Shown here: positions 14,336 through 21,637 of the stretch, piece by piece
Numbering within the stretch: the first letter of the stretch is position 1
Layout: each line of letters begins with the position of its first letter
Origin: Halorubrum sp. F4
GTDB taxonomy: Archaea > Halobacteriota > Halobacteria > Halobacteriales > Haloferacaceae
Direction of reading: 5' to 3'
DNA length: 34,145 bases
Assembly (NCBI RefSeq): GCF_027257195.1
Contig: NZ_JAPDFS010000009.1
Location: 1 to 34,145, forward strand
The notes under the pieces: model-generated
What the model saw: only the letters and a program-made list of their open reading frames with translations
Told to the model about the DNA's origin: nothing
Databases searched by the model: none
Program-made: the position numbers and the translations under genes

Positions 14336-15964
14336 TCAGAGCCACGCGTCGACGCCGTCGCCGACCCGCAACGCGAGCGCGGCGATGGTGAGCGTCGGGT
14401 TCATCGCCCCGCTCGTGGGAAAGACGGAGCTGGAGGCGATCCAGCAGTTGTCGAGGTCGTGGGTCCGGCAGTCGGCGTCGACGACGCCCTCGGCGGGGTC
14501 GTCGCTCATCCGTGTCGTCCCCATGTGGTGGTAGGCGGGGCCGGTCTCGTCGGGACCGGCGACCCACTCGACCTCCGCGCCGAGTTCCTCCAGGACGGCG
14601 ACCTGGACCTCGTTGGCCCGCGCTATCGTGTCGAGCGCGCGGTCGTCGACGGTCCAGTGGATCTCGGGGACCGGGTTGCCGTGATCGTCGGTACGGTCGT
14701 CCGCGAGGGTCACGCGGCTCCCCGCGTCCGGGAGCTGCTCGACGAGCCCGCCCATCGCGACGTGGTTCCCGTAGCCCGCCCGGAGGCGCTCGAGGAGGTC
14801 GTCGCCCCAGTCGTCGCCCGACAGCGCCATCTCGACCGGGGAGGGCCCCGCGTAGTTGAAGAACTCGAGCTTGAACGGGGCCAGCTCCTCGTCGGCGTCG
14901 TCGTAGAACTGGTCGCAGGCGCTGGTGTAGAAGCCGACGTGGTTCTGGCGGGTCGGCTCGTCGAGGGTGCCGCCCGCCCCGGCGAAGAGGTGATCCATGA
15001 AGAACTCCCCCACGTGGCCGCTGGTGTTCGCGAGCCCGTCGGGGTACGCTTCGGATTCCGAGAGCAGGAGGAGCCGAGAGGTCTCCACCCCGCCGCAGGC
15101 GACGACGAACGCGTCCGCCTCCTGTCGGTGTTCCTCTCCGTCCGGCGTCGCGTAGACGGCGGCTGTCACCCGGTCGGCGTCGTGCTCGAGGTACTGGACC
15201 GGGGCACGGTCGATCACGGTCGCGCCCGCCTCCTCGGCGCGCTCGACGTGGACCGTCGCGTCGTACTTCGCGCCCGACGGGCAGACCGGCTGGCAGGTGC
15301 CGTAGCCGACGCAGGGCGACCGCCCCTCGTACGGCTCGGAGTTGCGCGCGTTCGGTACCGAGTGCATGTCGATCCCCAACTCCTCGCAGGCCTCGGCGAA
15401 GAGCGAGTCGCTGTAGGAGGGCTCGAAGGGGGCCATCGGGTGCGGTTCCTCGCGGGGCGGCGCGTAGGGGTTGTCGACGTTGCTCCCGCCCGCGACTCCC
15501 AGCTCCCGCTCCGCCTCGGCGTAGTATGGACGCAGGTCGTCGTAGTCGATCGGCCAGTCGGGACCGACGCCCCGGGCCGTCCCGGAGTTGAAGTCGTCCT
15601 CGTGGAGGCGCATCACCATCCCCTGCCAGTGGAGCGTCGACCCGCCGATCCCCTTCACGCGGGCGTGGTTCAACGGGTAGAACCGCTCGCCGGCGTTCTC
15701 GTGGGCGTCGCGCTCGCCGCCCACGTCCCAGACGTCGGGCCGATCGTACGCCGGGCGGATCGCTCGCTCCTGTCTGGCGACCCGGTCGTCGGGATCGAAC
15801 CGCGGACCGGCGTCGAGGACCACCACGTCGCGGTCGGCGGCCAGCCGGTCGGCGACGAGCGCGCCCGCCGGGCCCGCGCCGACGACGCAGACGTCCGCGT
15901 TCGGGGCGGGGGTCCGGTCGACGTCGTCGCCGGCGGCCGTTCCCGCGCTCCCCGCGCCGCTCAC
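14336..15964 (-). CDS. GMC-family FAD oxidoreductase, gluconate-dehydrogenase large-subunit-like
   Basis: This 542-residue flavoprotein begins its FAD-binding fold at VCVVGAGPAGALVADRLA (G29, G31, G34). RVKGIGGSTLHWQGM is the GMC signature loop. Catalytic candidates are the His pair 479/480 in AYHHMGTTRM and N522 in SGAMNPTLTIAALA. A CVGYGTCQPVC segment (C218, C224, C228) resembles the cysteine motif that binds a 3Fe-4S cluster in some FAD-dependent sugar dehydrogenases; that ligand role is inferred. There is no signal peptide. The partner encoded just upstream (4-nt overlap) carries a Tat-like signal and would escort this subunit out of the cell. No cytochrome subunit is present. Substrate unknown: probably a sugar or sugar acid. 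Confidence 0.85.
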   Translation of the reverse strand: MSGAGSAGTAAGDDVDRTPAPNADVCVVGAGPAGALVADRLAADRDVVVLDAGPRFDPDDRVARQERAIRPAYDRPDVWDVGGERDAHENAGERFYPLNHARVKGIGGSTLHWQGMVMRLHEDDFNSGTARGVGPDWPIDYDDLRPYYAEAERELGVAGGSNVDNPYAPPREEPHPMAPFEPSYSDSLFAEACEELGIDMHSVPNARNSEPYEGRSPCVGYGTCQPVCPSGAKYDATVHVERAEEAGATVIDRAPVQYLEHDADRVTAAVYATPDGEEHRQEADAFVVACGGVETSRLLLLSESEAYPDGLANTSGHVGEFFMDHLFAGAGGTLDEPTRQNHVGFYTSACDQFYDDADEELAPFKLEFFNYAGPSPVEMALSGDDWGDDLLERLRAGYGNHVAMGGLVEQLPDAGSRVTLADDRTDDHGNPVPEIHWTVDDRALDTIARANEVQVAVLEELGAEVEWVAGPDETGPAYHHMGTTRMSDDPAEGVVDADCRTHDLDNCWIASSSVFPTSGAMNPTLTIAALALRVGDGVDAWL

Positions 15965-16539
15965 GGCGGCCCCCGCGTATAGCTCTCCGCGCCGCCGGGG
16001 TATCCCTGCGGGTTCTCGATCCCGACCAGCTCTCCGCCCGTCGGCGAGGCGTACAGCGCGAGCAGCAGGTCGTTCACGACGTAATACCGCACCCGCTCGG
16101 CGGTCGATCCCCTCGGGTCCTCCTCGGCGGTGTCGGCCCCGATCCCGCGGAGCAGCTCCTCACGGTCCGCCGCGGGGAGCTCCTCGACCGGCGCGTCGTA
16201 CCACGCCTGCGAGGCGTCGGCGAGCTCGCCGACCGCCTCGCGGAGCCCCCTCGCGTGTGCGGACCCGTCGAGTCGGCCGTCGAGGAACCGGTCCACGAAG
16301 CCGTCGATCCCGTCGACCGCCCCCGGGTAGACGACCTTCGCGACCGCGACCATCGTCGCCCGGACCGTCCCCTCGTCCGCGCTCCGCTCCGACGGACCGT
16401 CGTCCCCACTCGACGCGTCGTCGGTCGCGGCGTCCTCTCCGCGCTCACGATCCCGCACGCGACGGACGCCGACGGCGATCCCCCCGGTCGCCCCCAGGGC
16501 GGCCAGCGCGGCCACGGCGTCGCGTCTCGTCAGCTCCAT
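15961..16539 (-). CDS. Gluconate 2-dehydrogenase subunit 3 family protein with Tat-like signal
   Basis: This 192-residue protein begins MELTRRDAVAALAALGAT, a twin-arginine motif followed by a hydrophobic stretch. An Asp/Ser-rich linker (about residues 35-58) precedes a helical domain with VVYPGAVDGIDGFVDRFLDG, SQAWYDAPVEELPAADREELL, RVRYYVVNDLLLALYASPTGGELVGIENPQGYPGG. The end of this series is the hallmark of the family. In bacterial gluconate and fructose dehydrogenases this small subunit carries the Tat signal and co-exports the FAD subunit. Stop and start overlap by 4 nt with the GMC gene. Its ATG is 29 nt from a TATA-like box, with palindrome 5 between them. Confidence 0.88.
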   Translation of the reverse strand: MELTRRDAVAALAALGATGGIAVGVRRVRDRERGEDAATDDASSGDDGPSERSADEGTVRATMVAVAKVVYPGAVDGIDGFVDRFLDGRLDGSAHARGLREAVGELADASQAWYDAPVEELPAADREELLRGIGADTAEEDPRGSTAERVRYYVVNDLLLALYASPTGGELVGIENPQGYPGGAESYTRGPP

Positions 16540-16546
16540 GCCTCGA

Positions 16547-16562
16547 TTTAGGCTTCCCTAAA
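16547..16562. promoter_or_regulatory. Iron-box-like palindrome 5 (divergent promoter of oxidoreductase and Fe permease)
   Basis: TTTAGGCTTCCCTAAA has 6-bp arms around a 4-nt centre. It lies between the ATG of the small oxidoreductase subunit (16539) and the TATA-like box at 16565-16572. For the minus gene it occupies the initiation region. For the plus-strand permease it occupies the BRE position just upstream of TATA. One bound dimer could shut both. Confidence 0.72.
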
Positions 16563-16564
16563 AA

Positions 16565-16572
16565 CTTATACC
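16565..16572. promoter_or_regulatory. Single TATA-like box possibly shared by divergent genes
   Basis: CTTATACC on plus reads GGTATAAG on minus. It is centred 27.5 nt from the plus-strand leader ATG at 16596 and 29.5 nt from the minus-strand ATG at 16539. Both are leaderless spacings. No second TATA candidate of similar quality is visible in the 56-nt gap. Confidence 0.5.
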
Positions 16573-16595
16573 CGTCGGAGTCGATCGCACACACG

Positions 16596-16673
16596 ATGCC
16601 GGCGGGATCGGAATTCCTAACCGAGACAGGGCCCTCCGTTCGGATCGAACTCGGTTCTCCCTCCGATCCATGA
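16596..16673 (+). CDS. 25-aa leader ORF overlapping the Fe permease start
   Basis: ATG lies 27.5 nt from the TATA-like box. The ORF runs 25 codons (begins MPAGSEFLTETGPSV, ends PSDP) and its TGA overlaps the ATG of the permease (ATGA at 16670-16673). No domain is recognisable. If transcription starts at this ATG, ribosomes reach the permease only through this ORF or by internal initiation, which argues for translational coupling. The same arrangement is seen upstream of the ACT/hom operon and of the ferritin-like gene. Confidence 0.45.
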   Translation: MPAGSEFLTETGPSVRIELGSPSDP

Positions 16674-18280
16674 GCAGGATACAGCGCCTCATCGACCGCG
16701 CGACCGACGGCGACGATCGGCTTCCGCCGGGGCTGACGCTGCTGTCCGCGGCGATCGCCGCGACCCTCGTGTTCCCGCTGGCGTGGCTCGTGATCGAGGC
16801 CGTCACCGTGGACCCCGCCCGTGCGCGCGAACTCCTCCTCAGCCGCGGGACGGCCGAGGTGCTTCTCAACAGCCTGCTCCTGATGGCGGGCGTCACGGCC
16901 CTCTCGATCCTCCTCGGCGTGCCGCTCGCGTACCTGACGGTCCGGACCGACCTCCCGTTCCGCCGGTTCTGGTCGGTCGTCGTCGCGCTCCCGCTCGTCG
17001 TCCCCAGCTACGTCGGCGCGTTCGCGTTCGTCTCCGCGTTCGGCCCGCGGGGGGAGTTCCACGACCTCCTCGCGCCGCTCGGGATCGAGCGGATCCCGGA
17101 GATATACGGCCTGCCCGGCTCGATCCTCGTGATCACGCTGTACACCTATCCGTACGTCTACCTCTCGACGCGCGCCGCGCTGCTCTCGTTCGACACGAGG
17201 CTGATCGAGGCGGCCCGAACCCTGAACCACGGCCGCGTCGAGGCGTTCCGTCGGGTGACGCTGCCCGTGATCCGCCCGGCGGTCGCCGCCGGATCGCTCC
17301 TGGCGGCGCTGTACGCCGTCTCCGATTTCGGCACGCCCTCGATCATGCGCCTGTCCGTCTTCACCCGCCAGATCTACGTCGAGTACAACACGTTCGGCAG
17401 CGACTACGCCGCGTTGCTCTCGTTGCAGCTCCTCGGCGTCGTGCTCGTCGTGCTCGCGCTGGAGTGGCTCGTCCGGTCGAACCGGAGCGCCCACGGCGAC
17501 GACGCGGGCACCACCCGCGACCTCGTGAACCTCGGTCGGTGGCGGTGGCCGGCGACGCTGGCTCCCGCGTCGGTCGCGGCGACCGCGCTCCTCGTCCCGC
17601 TGTGGATCCTGCTGCTCTGGCTCGTGCGCTCCGACGCCGGTCGCCGTCCGTCGATGGCGTTCGAGCCGGTACAGGTGCTCAACTCGCTCTCGGTCTCGCT
17701 GGCGGCCGCGGTCGTCGCCGCGCTCGCGGCGCTGCCAATCGCCTACTTCGCGGCCACCCACGACTCGCCGCTCGCGACCCTCTTCGAGCGGGCGACCTAC
17801 GTCGGATTCGCCGTTCCCGGGATCGTGTTGGCGCTCGCGCTGGTCTACTTCGGGTCGGGATACCTGCCGCGGCTCTACCAGACGCTCCCGCTCTTGGTGT
17901 TCGCGTACGTCGTCCGCTTCCTGCCGCAGGCCGTGGGATCGACCCGGACGTCGATCCTCGGGGTGGACCCCCGACTCGTCGAGGCGGGTCGCACCCTCGG
18001 GGAGTCCTCGATGGGCGCGTTCCGCCGAGTGACGTTCCCGCTCACCCGTTCGGGGATCGTCGCCGGCGCGGCCCTCGTCTTCCTCACGACGATGAAGGAA
18101 CTGCCCGTCACGCTCATCCTCCGCCCGTCGGGTTTCGAGACGATCGTCACCCAGATCTGGCGCGCACAGGAGACCGCGCTCTACCAGTACGCGGTCGTTC
18201 CGACCCTCATCCTGCTCGTCATCTCCGGGCTCTCGATGGTCGTCATCCTCGCCCAGGAGGGCGGTGAGGAAGGGTTGTAG
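16670..18280 (+). CDS. Fe(III) ABC transporter permease (two fused permease domains)
   Basis: This 536-residue inner-membrane protein has about twelve helices, FbpB/SfuB-like. Two binding-protein-dependent permease domains are shown by two EAA loops that contact the ATPase: EAARTLNHGRVEAFRRVTLP (residues 180-199) and EAGRTLGESSMGAFRRVTFP (438-457). SDFGTPSIMRLSVFTRQIY in the first half and LTTMKELPVTLILRP in the second are typical of iron(III) permeases. It would work with the lipoprotein at 9750. The ATP-binding subunit is not downstream; a lower-GC region follows instead. The start codon overlaps the leader ORF stop. Control by palindrome 5 is inferred. Confidence 0.88.
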   Translation: MSRIQRLIDRATDGDDRLPPGLTLLSAAIAATLVFPLAWLVIEAVTVDPARARELLLSRGTAEVLLNSLLLMAGVTALSILLGVPLAYLTVRTDLPFRRFWSVVVALPLVVPSYVGAFAFVSAFGPRGEFHDLLAPLGIERIPEIYGLPGSILVITLYTYPYVYLSTRAALLSFDTRLIEAARTLNHGRVEAFRRVTLPVIRPAVAAGSLLAALYAVSDFGTPSIMRLSVFTRQIYVEYNTFGSDYAALLSLQLLGVVLVVLALEWLVRSNRSAHGDDAGTTRDLVNLGRWRWPATLAPASVAATALLVPLWILLLWLVRSDAGRRPSMAFEPVQVLNSLSVSLAAAVVAALAALPIAYFAATHDSPLATLFERATYVGFAVPGIVLALALVYFGSGYLPRLYQTLPLLVFAYVVRFLPQAVGSTRTSILGVDPRLVEAGRTLGESSMGAFRRVTFPLTRSGIVAGAALVFLTTMKELPVTLILRPSGFETIVTQIWRAQETALYQYAVVPTLILLVISGLSMVVILAQEGGEEGL

Positions 18281-18598
18281 GCGGGGAGAACGGCGGATCA
18301 CCGATCGGATATCAGGTCCGCTCCTCGAGGAATCGAGTGGAAGGCTCTGGCTCCGCCATCTCCGACGGCTCCGTCGGCGAACTGCTCGCGGATGCTCACT
18401 ACAAGTGAACGACTTAGCGTAGGAGATCATGACTTATTCAGCAACTGGTGAGTTCTGCGTACAATATAGCGGATGAGTTCGGCACGGTAACCCTCTTATT
18501 TCACGTTGAAATCAGTAAGCTAACCCCTCGGCAGTCCTAGATCTTCACGATCCATCTCAGAAGGCTTATTCGGAATCCGAGGGAACCGTGACTGATCC
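18281..18598. other. Lower-GC intergenic region after the permease
   Basis: This 318-nt gap has no supported gene. CCGACG-GCTC-CGTCGG (18362-18377) can form a 6-bp hairpin. From about 18400 base composition drops sharply: I count 56 G/C in 120 nt for 18421-18540 (47%). A minus-strand reading frame ending at 18520 (last residues MDREDLGLPRG) runs in from the next gene; I cannot assign it and suspect a remnant or chance. GGCTTATTC near 18564-18572 may be the promoter of the next gene. Confidence 0.5.
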
Positions 18599-19093
18599 AT
18601 GCCCTCCCCGTTCATTCGAGCCAAGCCCCTCCAAGCGCTCAAGCTCACCGCTGTTATTGGTTCCCTTGCGCTTGGTGTTGCCAGCTTTTCCGGGGTTCTG
18701 CCCGGACGGAATCTAACCGGCCTGCTGTCCCTCGCATTCTTCCCCATGATTCTCGCTATCGTCGTCAGTGTTGAAGCGCTGTTTGCGGGCTATCGACTCG
18801 TACGGGCTGACGATCCGGTTGCTCGGCTTACAGCTCAACGTGGGTATACCGCGATTCGCGTGATTGAGTTGGTCGTGACCGTCGCCGCACCCGGAACGTT
18901 CTACGCCCTCATCGTCCGGATCGGCGGCGAGGTTCCCGGTCCGGGCGCTATCGGACTGCTGTTCATCGGAATCGGCCTCGGTCTGCTGGCCTACAGCGCG
19001 GTGTTATTGCGGACGCTCGTCGAGTATTACTATCACCGGCAGCGTGCTTCCGTACCGGAAACCGATGAACGCAGCCGAAACATGGCGGAATAA
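18599..19093 (+). CDS. Four-helix membrane protein, unassigned, atypical codon use
   Basis: This 164-residue protein has about four hydrophobic segments: LTAVIGSLALGVASFSGVL (about 16-34), LLSLAFFPMILAIVVSVEAL (42-61), VIELVVTVAAPGTFYALIV (90-108) and IGLLFIGIGLGLLAYSAVLL (120-139). A basic YYYHRQR turn and hydrophilic tail follow. I recognise no family. Codons such as ATT, CTT, GTT and GGT are far more frequent than in neighbours, and the flanks are AT-richer, which suggests horizontal arrival. The ATG is about 30 nt after a CTTATT element. It is not obviously linked to the iron genes beside it. Confidence 0.65.
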   Translation: MPSPFIRAKPLQALKLTAVIGSLALGVASFSGVLPGRNLTGLLSLAFFPMILAIVVSVEALFAGYRLVRADDPVARLTAQRGYTAIRVIELVVTVAAPGTFYALIVRIGGEVPGPGAIGLLFIGIGLGLLAYSAVLLRTLVEYYYHRQRASVPETDERSRNMAE

Positions 19094-19386
19094 GCCGGGA
19101 GGTCACCCGTAGTGAGAACGGTTGTGGCCTGTATCGACCGATGACGACTGTCCGGACCGATCAGTTGTACGTACGGGATATGCGCGTTACGTCTTGTATG
19201 ATCCACTGAAAATCATCTTAAAATGATAGGACTCAAAGCGGTCAATTCGTACTCGTTATCGCTCGGTCGTTTCACGAGCACGGACATGAAACGGGGGCTC
19301 CAACGGCGTCACGTCGACGTATTTGTGCCAACCAAACCACTTATCAGTTCCCTGACTTACGGTCGATCCGTCACGGAGCGACCCAC
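19094..19386. other. Lower-GC intergenic region
   Basis: This 293-nt gap has no supported gene. It contains a weak hairpin, ATCAT-CTTAAA-ATGAT (about 19211-19226), in an AT-rich patch, and CTTATCA/CTTACGG elements near 19341 and 19355 that may belong to the promoter of the next gene. The frame open from 19223 has no family features. Confidence 0.45.
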
Positions 19387-19986
19387 ATGTCACTGGCCGA
19401 CGCACACAGACCGACGAGCCGACGCGAACGGTACCGACTCATGGCCGACGCCGCGACCCGACCGTTCGCGGTCGGCGCGGTCGCGGTTCCGCTCCTCCTG
19501 CCCGTCCTCGGCTATCTCTCCGGCGACGTCCGGGTCATGTTCACCGTCCACCTCTTTCTCGGCGCGTTCTGGTTCGGCACCGCGGTGCTCGGCGCGGTCG
19601 TGTTAGGTCCCGTCATGGGATCGCTTTCCGAGGAGGCGAACGTCGAGTTCGCCGAGGGGTTCGTCCCGAAGATGAACCTCCTCATGGAGCCGGTCTCGGT
19701 CGGCGTCGTCGGCTCCGGGGTGGGGCTCGCCGCCATGATGGGGCTCCTGGCTTCCCCTTCCCCGTCACTGTGGGCGGCACTCGCGCTCGCCGCCGCGCTG
19801 CTCGTTCTCGGGTTCGGCCCGCTCCACGCGTTCACCGCCGGGATGTTCGACGAGATCGCCGCCGAGGAGACCGACCACGAGCGGCTCGCCGGCCTGAACG
19901 CGAAGTACGGCATGTTGAGCCTGGTCGAACTCGTCCTCATGGTCGCCATCGTCGCCACGATGTCCGGGATCCGCTGGGGCTTTTGA
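19387..19986 (+). CDS. Five-helix membrane protein, unassigned
   Basis: This is a 199-residue protein. Hydrophobic segments lie at about residues 28-44, 51-77, 101-122, 128-150 and 175-192. Membrane-embedded or bordering histidines in MFTVHLFLGAFWFGTAVLG (H55) and FGPLHAFTAGMFDEI (H147) recall small haem- or copper-related membrane proteins (CopD or DUF2269-like), but I cannot assign one. An internal ATG at residue 19 (19441, MADAATRPFAVG) is an equally good start and would drop a charged N-terminus. GC-rich codon use is back to the local norm, so the low-GC island ends just before it. Confidence 0.65.
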   Translation: MSLADAHRPTSRRERYRLMADAATRPFAVGAVAVPLLLPVLGYLSGDVRVMFTVHLFLGAFWFGTAVLGAVVLGPVMGSLSEEANVEFAEGFVPKMNLLMEPVSVGVVGSGVGLAAMMGLLASPSPSLWAALALAAALLVLGFGPLHAFTAGMFDEIAAEETDHERLAGLNAKYGMLSLVELVLMVAIVATMSGIRWGF

Positions 19987-20067
19987 GCCGTCGGGATCCG
20001 CTGAGACCTTCGGAATCGACTCGCCCGAATTCCACACGTACTTACCCGCCACTCGCCACGGACGCGT

Positions 20068-21003
20068 ATGGATCTCGCCGATTCACACGCGCTCATCACG
20101 GGCGGAGCGGGCCTCGTCGGGAGTCACCTCGCGGCCCGGGTCCTCGAGGAAGGAGGGACCGTCCGGGTCGCGGACGACCTTTCGAAGGGCGACCGCGACC
20201 GCGTCCCCGACGGCGCGGAGTTCGTCCGCGCCGACGTGACCGACCCCGACGACGTCGTCGAGGTCGTCACCCCGGAGCTCGACGTCGTCTTTCACTTCGC
20301 CGCGTACACGGACACGAACTACGACGACGACCGCGAGCTGTTCGAGGCGAACACGGCGATGACTCACACACTCCTCGAACGAATGCGCGAGGTCGGCGTC
20401 GACCGGTTCGCCTTTACCTCCTCGTCGACCGTCTACGGCGAGGCCCCCCGGCCGACCCCGGAGGACCACTCGCCGCTCGAGCCGATCTCCATCTACGGCT
20501 CCTCGAAGCTGGCCGACGAGGCGCTGATCTCGACGTACGCCCACTCCTATGGCGTCCAGTCGTGGGTGTTCCGGTTCGCGAACATCGTCGGCCCCCACCA
20601 GCGCGGCAACGTGATACCCGACTTCATCCAGAAGCTCGAGGAGGATCCGACGGAGTTGACGATCCTCGGGGACGGCCGCCAGGAGAAGTCGTACATGCAC
20701 GTCACCGAGTGTGTCGACGCGATCCGACACGTCGTCGAACACGCCGAGGACGACCTGAACGTCTACAACCTCGGGACGCGGACGACCACTTCGGTGACCG
20801 AGATCGCCGACATCGTGAGCGAGGAACTCGGCGTCGATCCCGACTACGCCTACACCGGCGGCGACCGCGGCTGGACCGGCGACGTGCCGCGGATGCGCCT
20901 GTCGATCGAGCGGCTGGCCGCGCTCGGCTGGGAGCCGTCGATCGAGAGCGACGAGGCGGTCCGCCGGGCGGCGCGACAGTTGATCGACGAGATCGTGGGG
21001 TGA
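20068..21003 (+). CDS. NAD-dependent sugar-nucleotide epimerase/dehydratase (extended SDR)
   Basis: This 311-residue enzyme resembles UDP-glucose 4-epimerase. The NAD site is ITGGAGLVGSHLA (G12, G15, G18). HFAAYTDTNYDDD follows. The catalytic triad is visible as TSSSTVYG (S118-S120) plus YGSSK (Y143, K147). RFANIVGPHQRGNVIPDFIQKL and YMHVTECVDAI complete the family pattern. It would interconvert nucleotide sugars in the cytoplasm, supplying glycosylation. The ATG is about 25 nt after a CTTACC box. No iron-box-like palindrome is present, so it is not obviously part of the regulon to its left although it could feed it. Confidence 0.9.
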   Translation: MDLADSHALITGGAGLVGSHLAARVLEEGGTVRVADDLSKGDRDRVPDGAEFVRADVTDPDDVVEVVTPELDVVFHFAAYTDTNYDDDRELFEANTAMTHTLLERMREVGVDRFAFTSSSTVYGEAPRPTPEDHSPLEPISIYGSSKLADEALISTYAHSYGVQSWVFRFANIVGPHQRGNVIPDFIQKLEEDPTELTILGDGRQEKSYMHVTECVDAIRHVVEHAEDDLNVYNLGTRTTTSVTEIADIVSEELGVDPDYAYTGGDRGWTGDVPRMRLSIERLAALGWEPSIESDEAVRRAARQLIDEIVG

Positions 21004-21122
21004 GGTGGCTCGCCGGACGGGTCCGGGTCGCGTCGCAGCCGTCGAGCCGATCGCCGTCGCTTCCGCCACCGTGAGTCGGAGGCGACCCACCGGAAGGGCT
21101 ATGGCCGCGTTTCGGCGATCCG

Positions 21123-21527
21123 ATGACGATGGTCCTCGAAACGTGGTATCCCGAGCGCCCTCCGACGTGGACGGACGTCCTCGTCGGCGTTCTCGCCCTG
21201 CTCTGGATACCGATGAACCTGGCATCGTTGCGGACGATCCATTGGAGTTGGCTGTTCGTCGGCGTCGTGATCGGCTCGGTTTCGCTGGGCCCGATCGCCA
21301 ATTCAAGGGCGGGCAAACGGGTCGGAAGACGATTCCGAGCGATCGGCGTCGGCGGCAGGATCGCCCTCATCCTGTCCTTCTTCGTCGTCGTTTGGATCGT
21401 GAGCAACCGGGTCGACGTCCCGAGCGAGGTCGTCACCAGTGCCGTCACGGGCTTCATGACCTCGATGGTGCTGTACCTTCTCGTGTACGTGCTCCAGTGG
21501 GGCGACATCGGACGTCGGACCGGCTAG
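21123..21527 (+). CDS. Small membrane protein, unassigned
   Basis: This 134-residue protein has about four hydrophobic segments: VLVGVLALLWIPMNLASL (about 20-37), SWLFVGVVIGSVSLGPIA (43-60), IALILSFFVVVWIVS (81-95), and VVTSAVTGFMTSMVLYLLVYVL (103-124). A basic loop (RAGKRVGRRFR) lies in the middle. I recognise no family. An ATG two codons further in (21129) is an alternative start. It stands alone between the epimerase and argS, with codon use like the local background. Confidence 0.6.
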   Translation: MTMVLETWYPERPPTWTDVLVGVLALLWIPMNLASLRTIHWSWLFVGVVIGSVSLGPIANSRAGKRVGRRFRAIGVGGRIALILSFFVVVWIVSNRVDVPSEVVTSAVTGFMTSMVLYLLVYVLQWGDIGRRTG

Positions 21528-21637
21528 GTGAGTTATACTCTCGTACGGATCGTCGAACCGTCGTCGCCGCAGCGCGCTCGGTGTCCTCCCGAGCCCGCTT
21601 CGGAAGGCCCTTTTAATCCGCCCGTCGAACGGACGGT

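Noticed and set aside
14459..15982. 507-codon plus-strand frame over the GMC oxidoreductase gene
   Set aside because: Val/Arg/Gly-rich shadow; the minus strand carries the complete GMC signature and the overlapping small-subunit gene.
16445..18430. 661-codon open frame antisense to the iron permease
   Set aside because: Low-complexity Arg/Glu/Asp composition typical of GC shadows; the plus strand has a perfect permease with two EAA loops.
18520..18747. 75-codon minus-strand frame ending MDREDLGLPRG, considered as a transposase remnant
   Set aside because: I cannot link it to any transposase family, no inverted ends or target duplications are visible, and most of it overlaps the plus-strand membrane protein.
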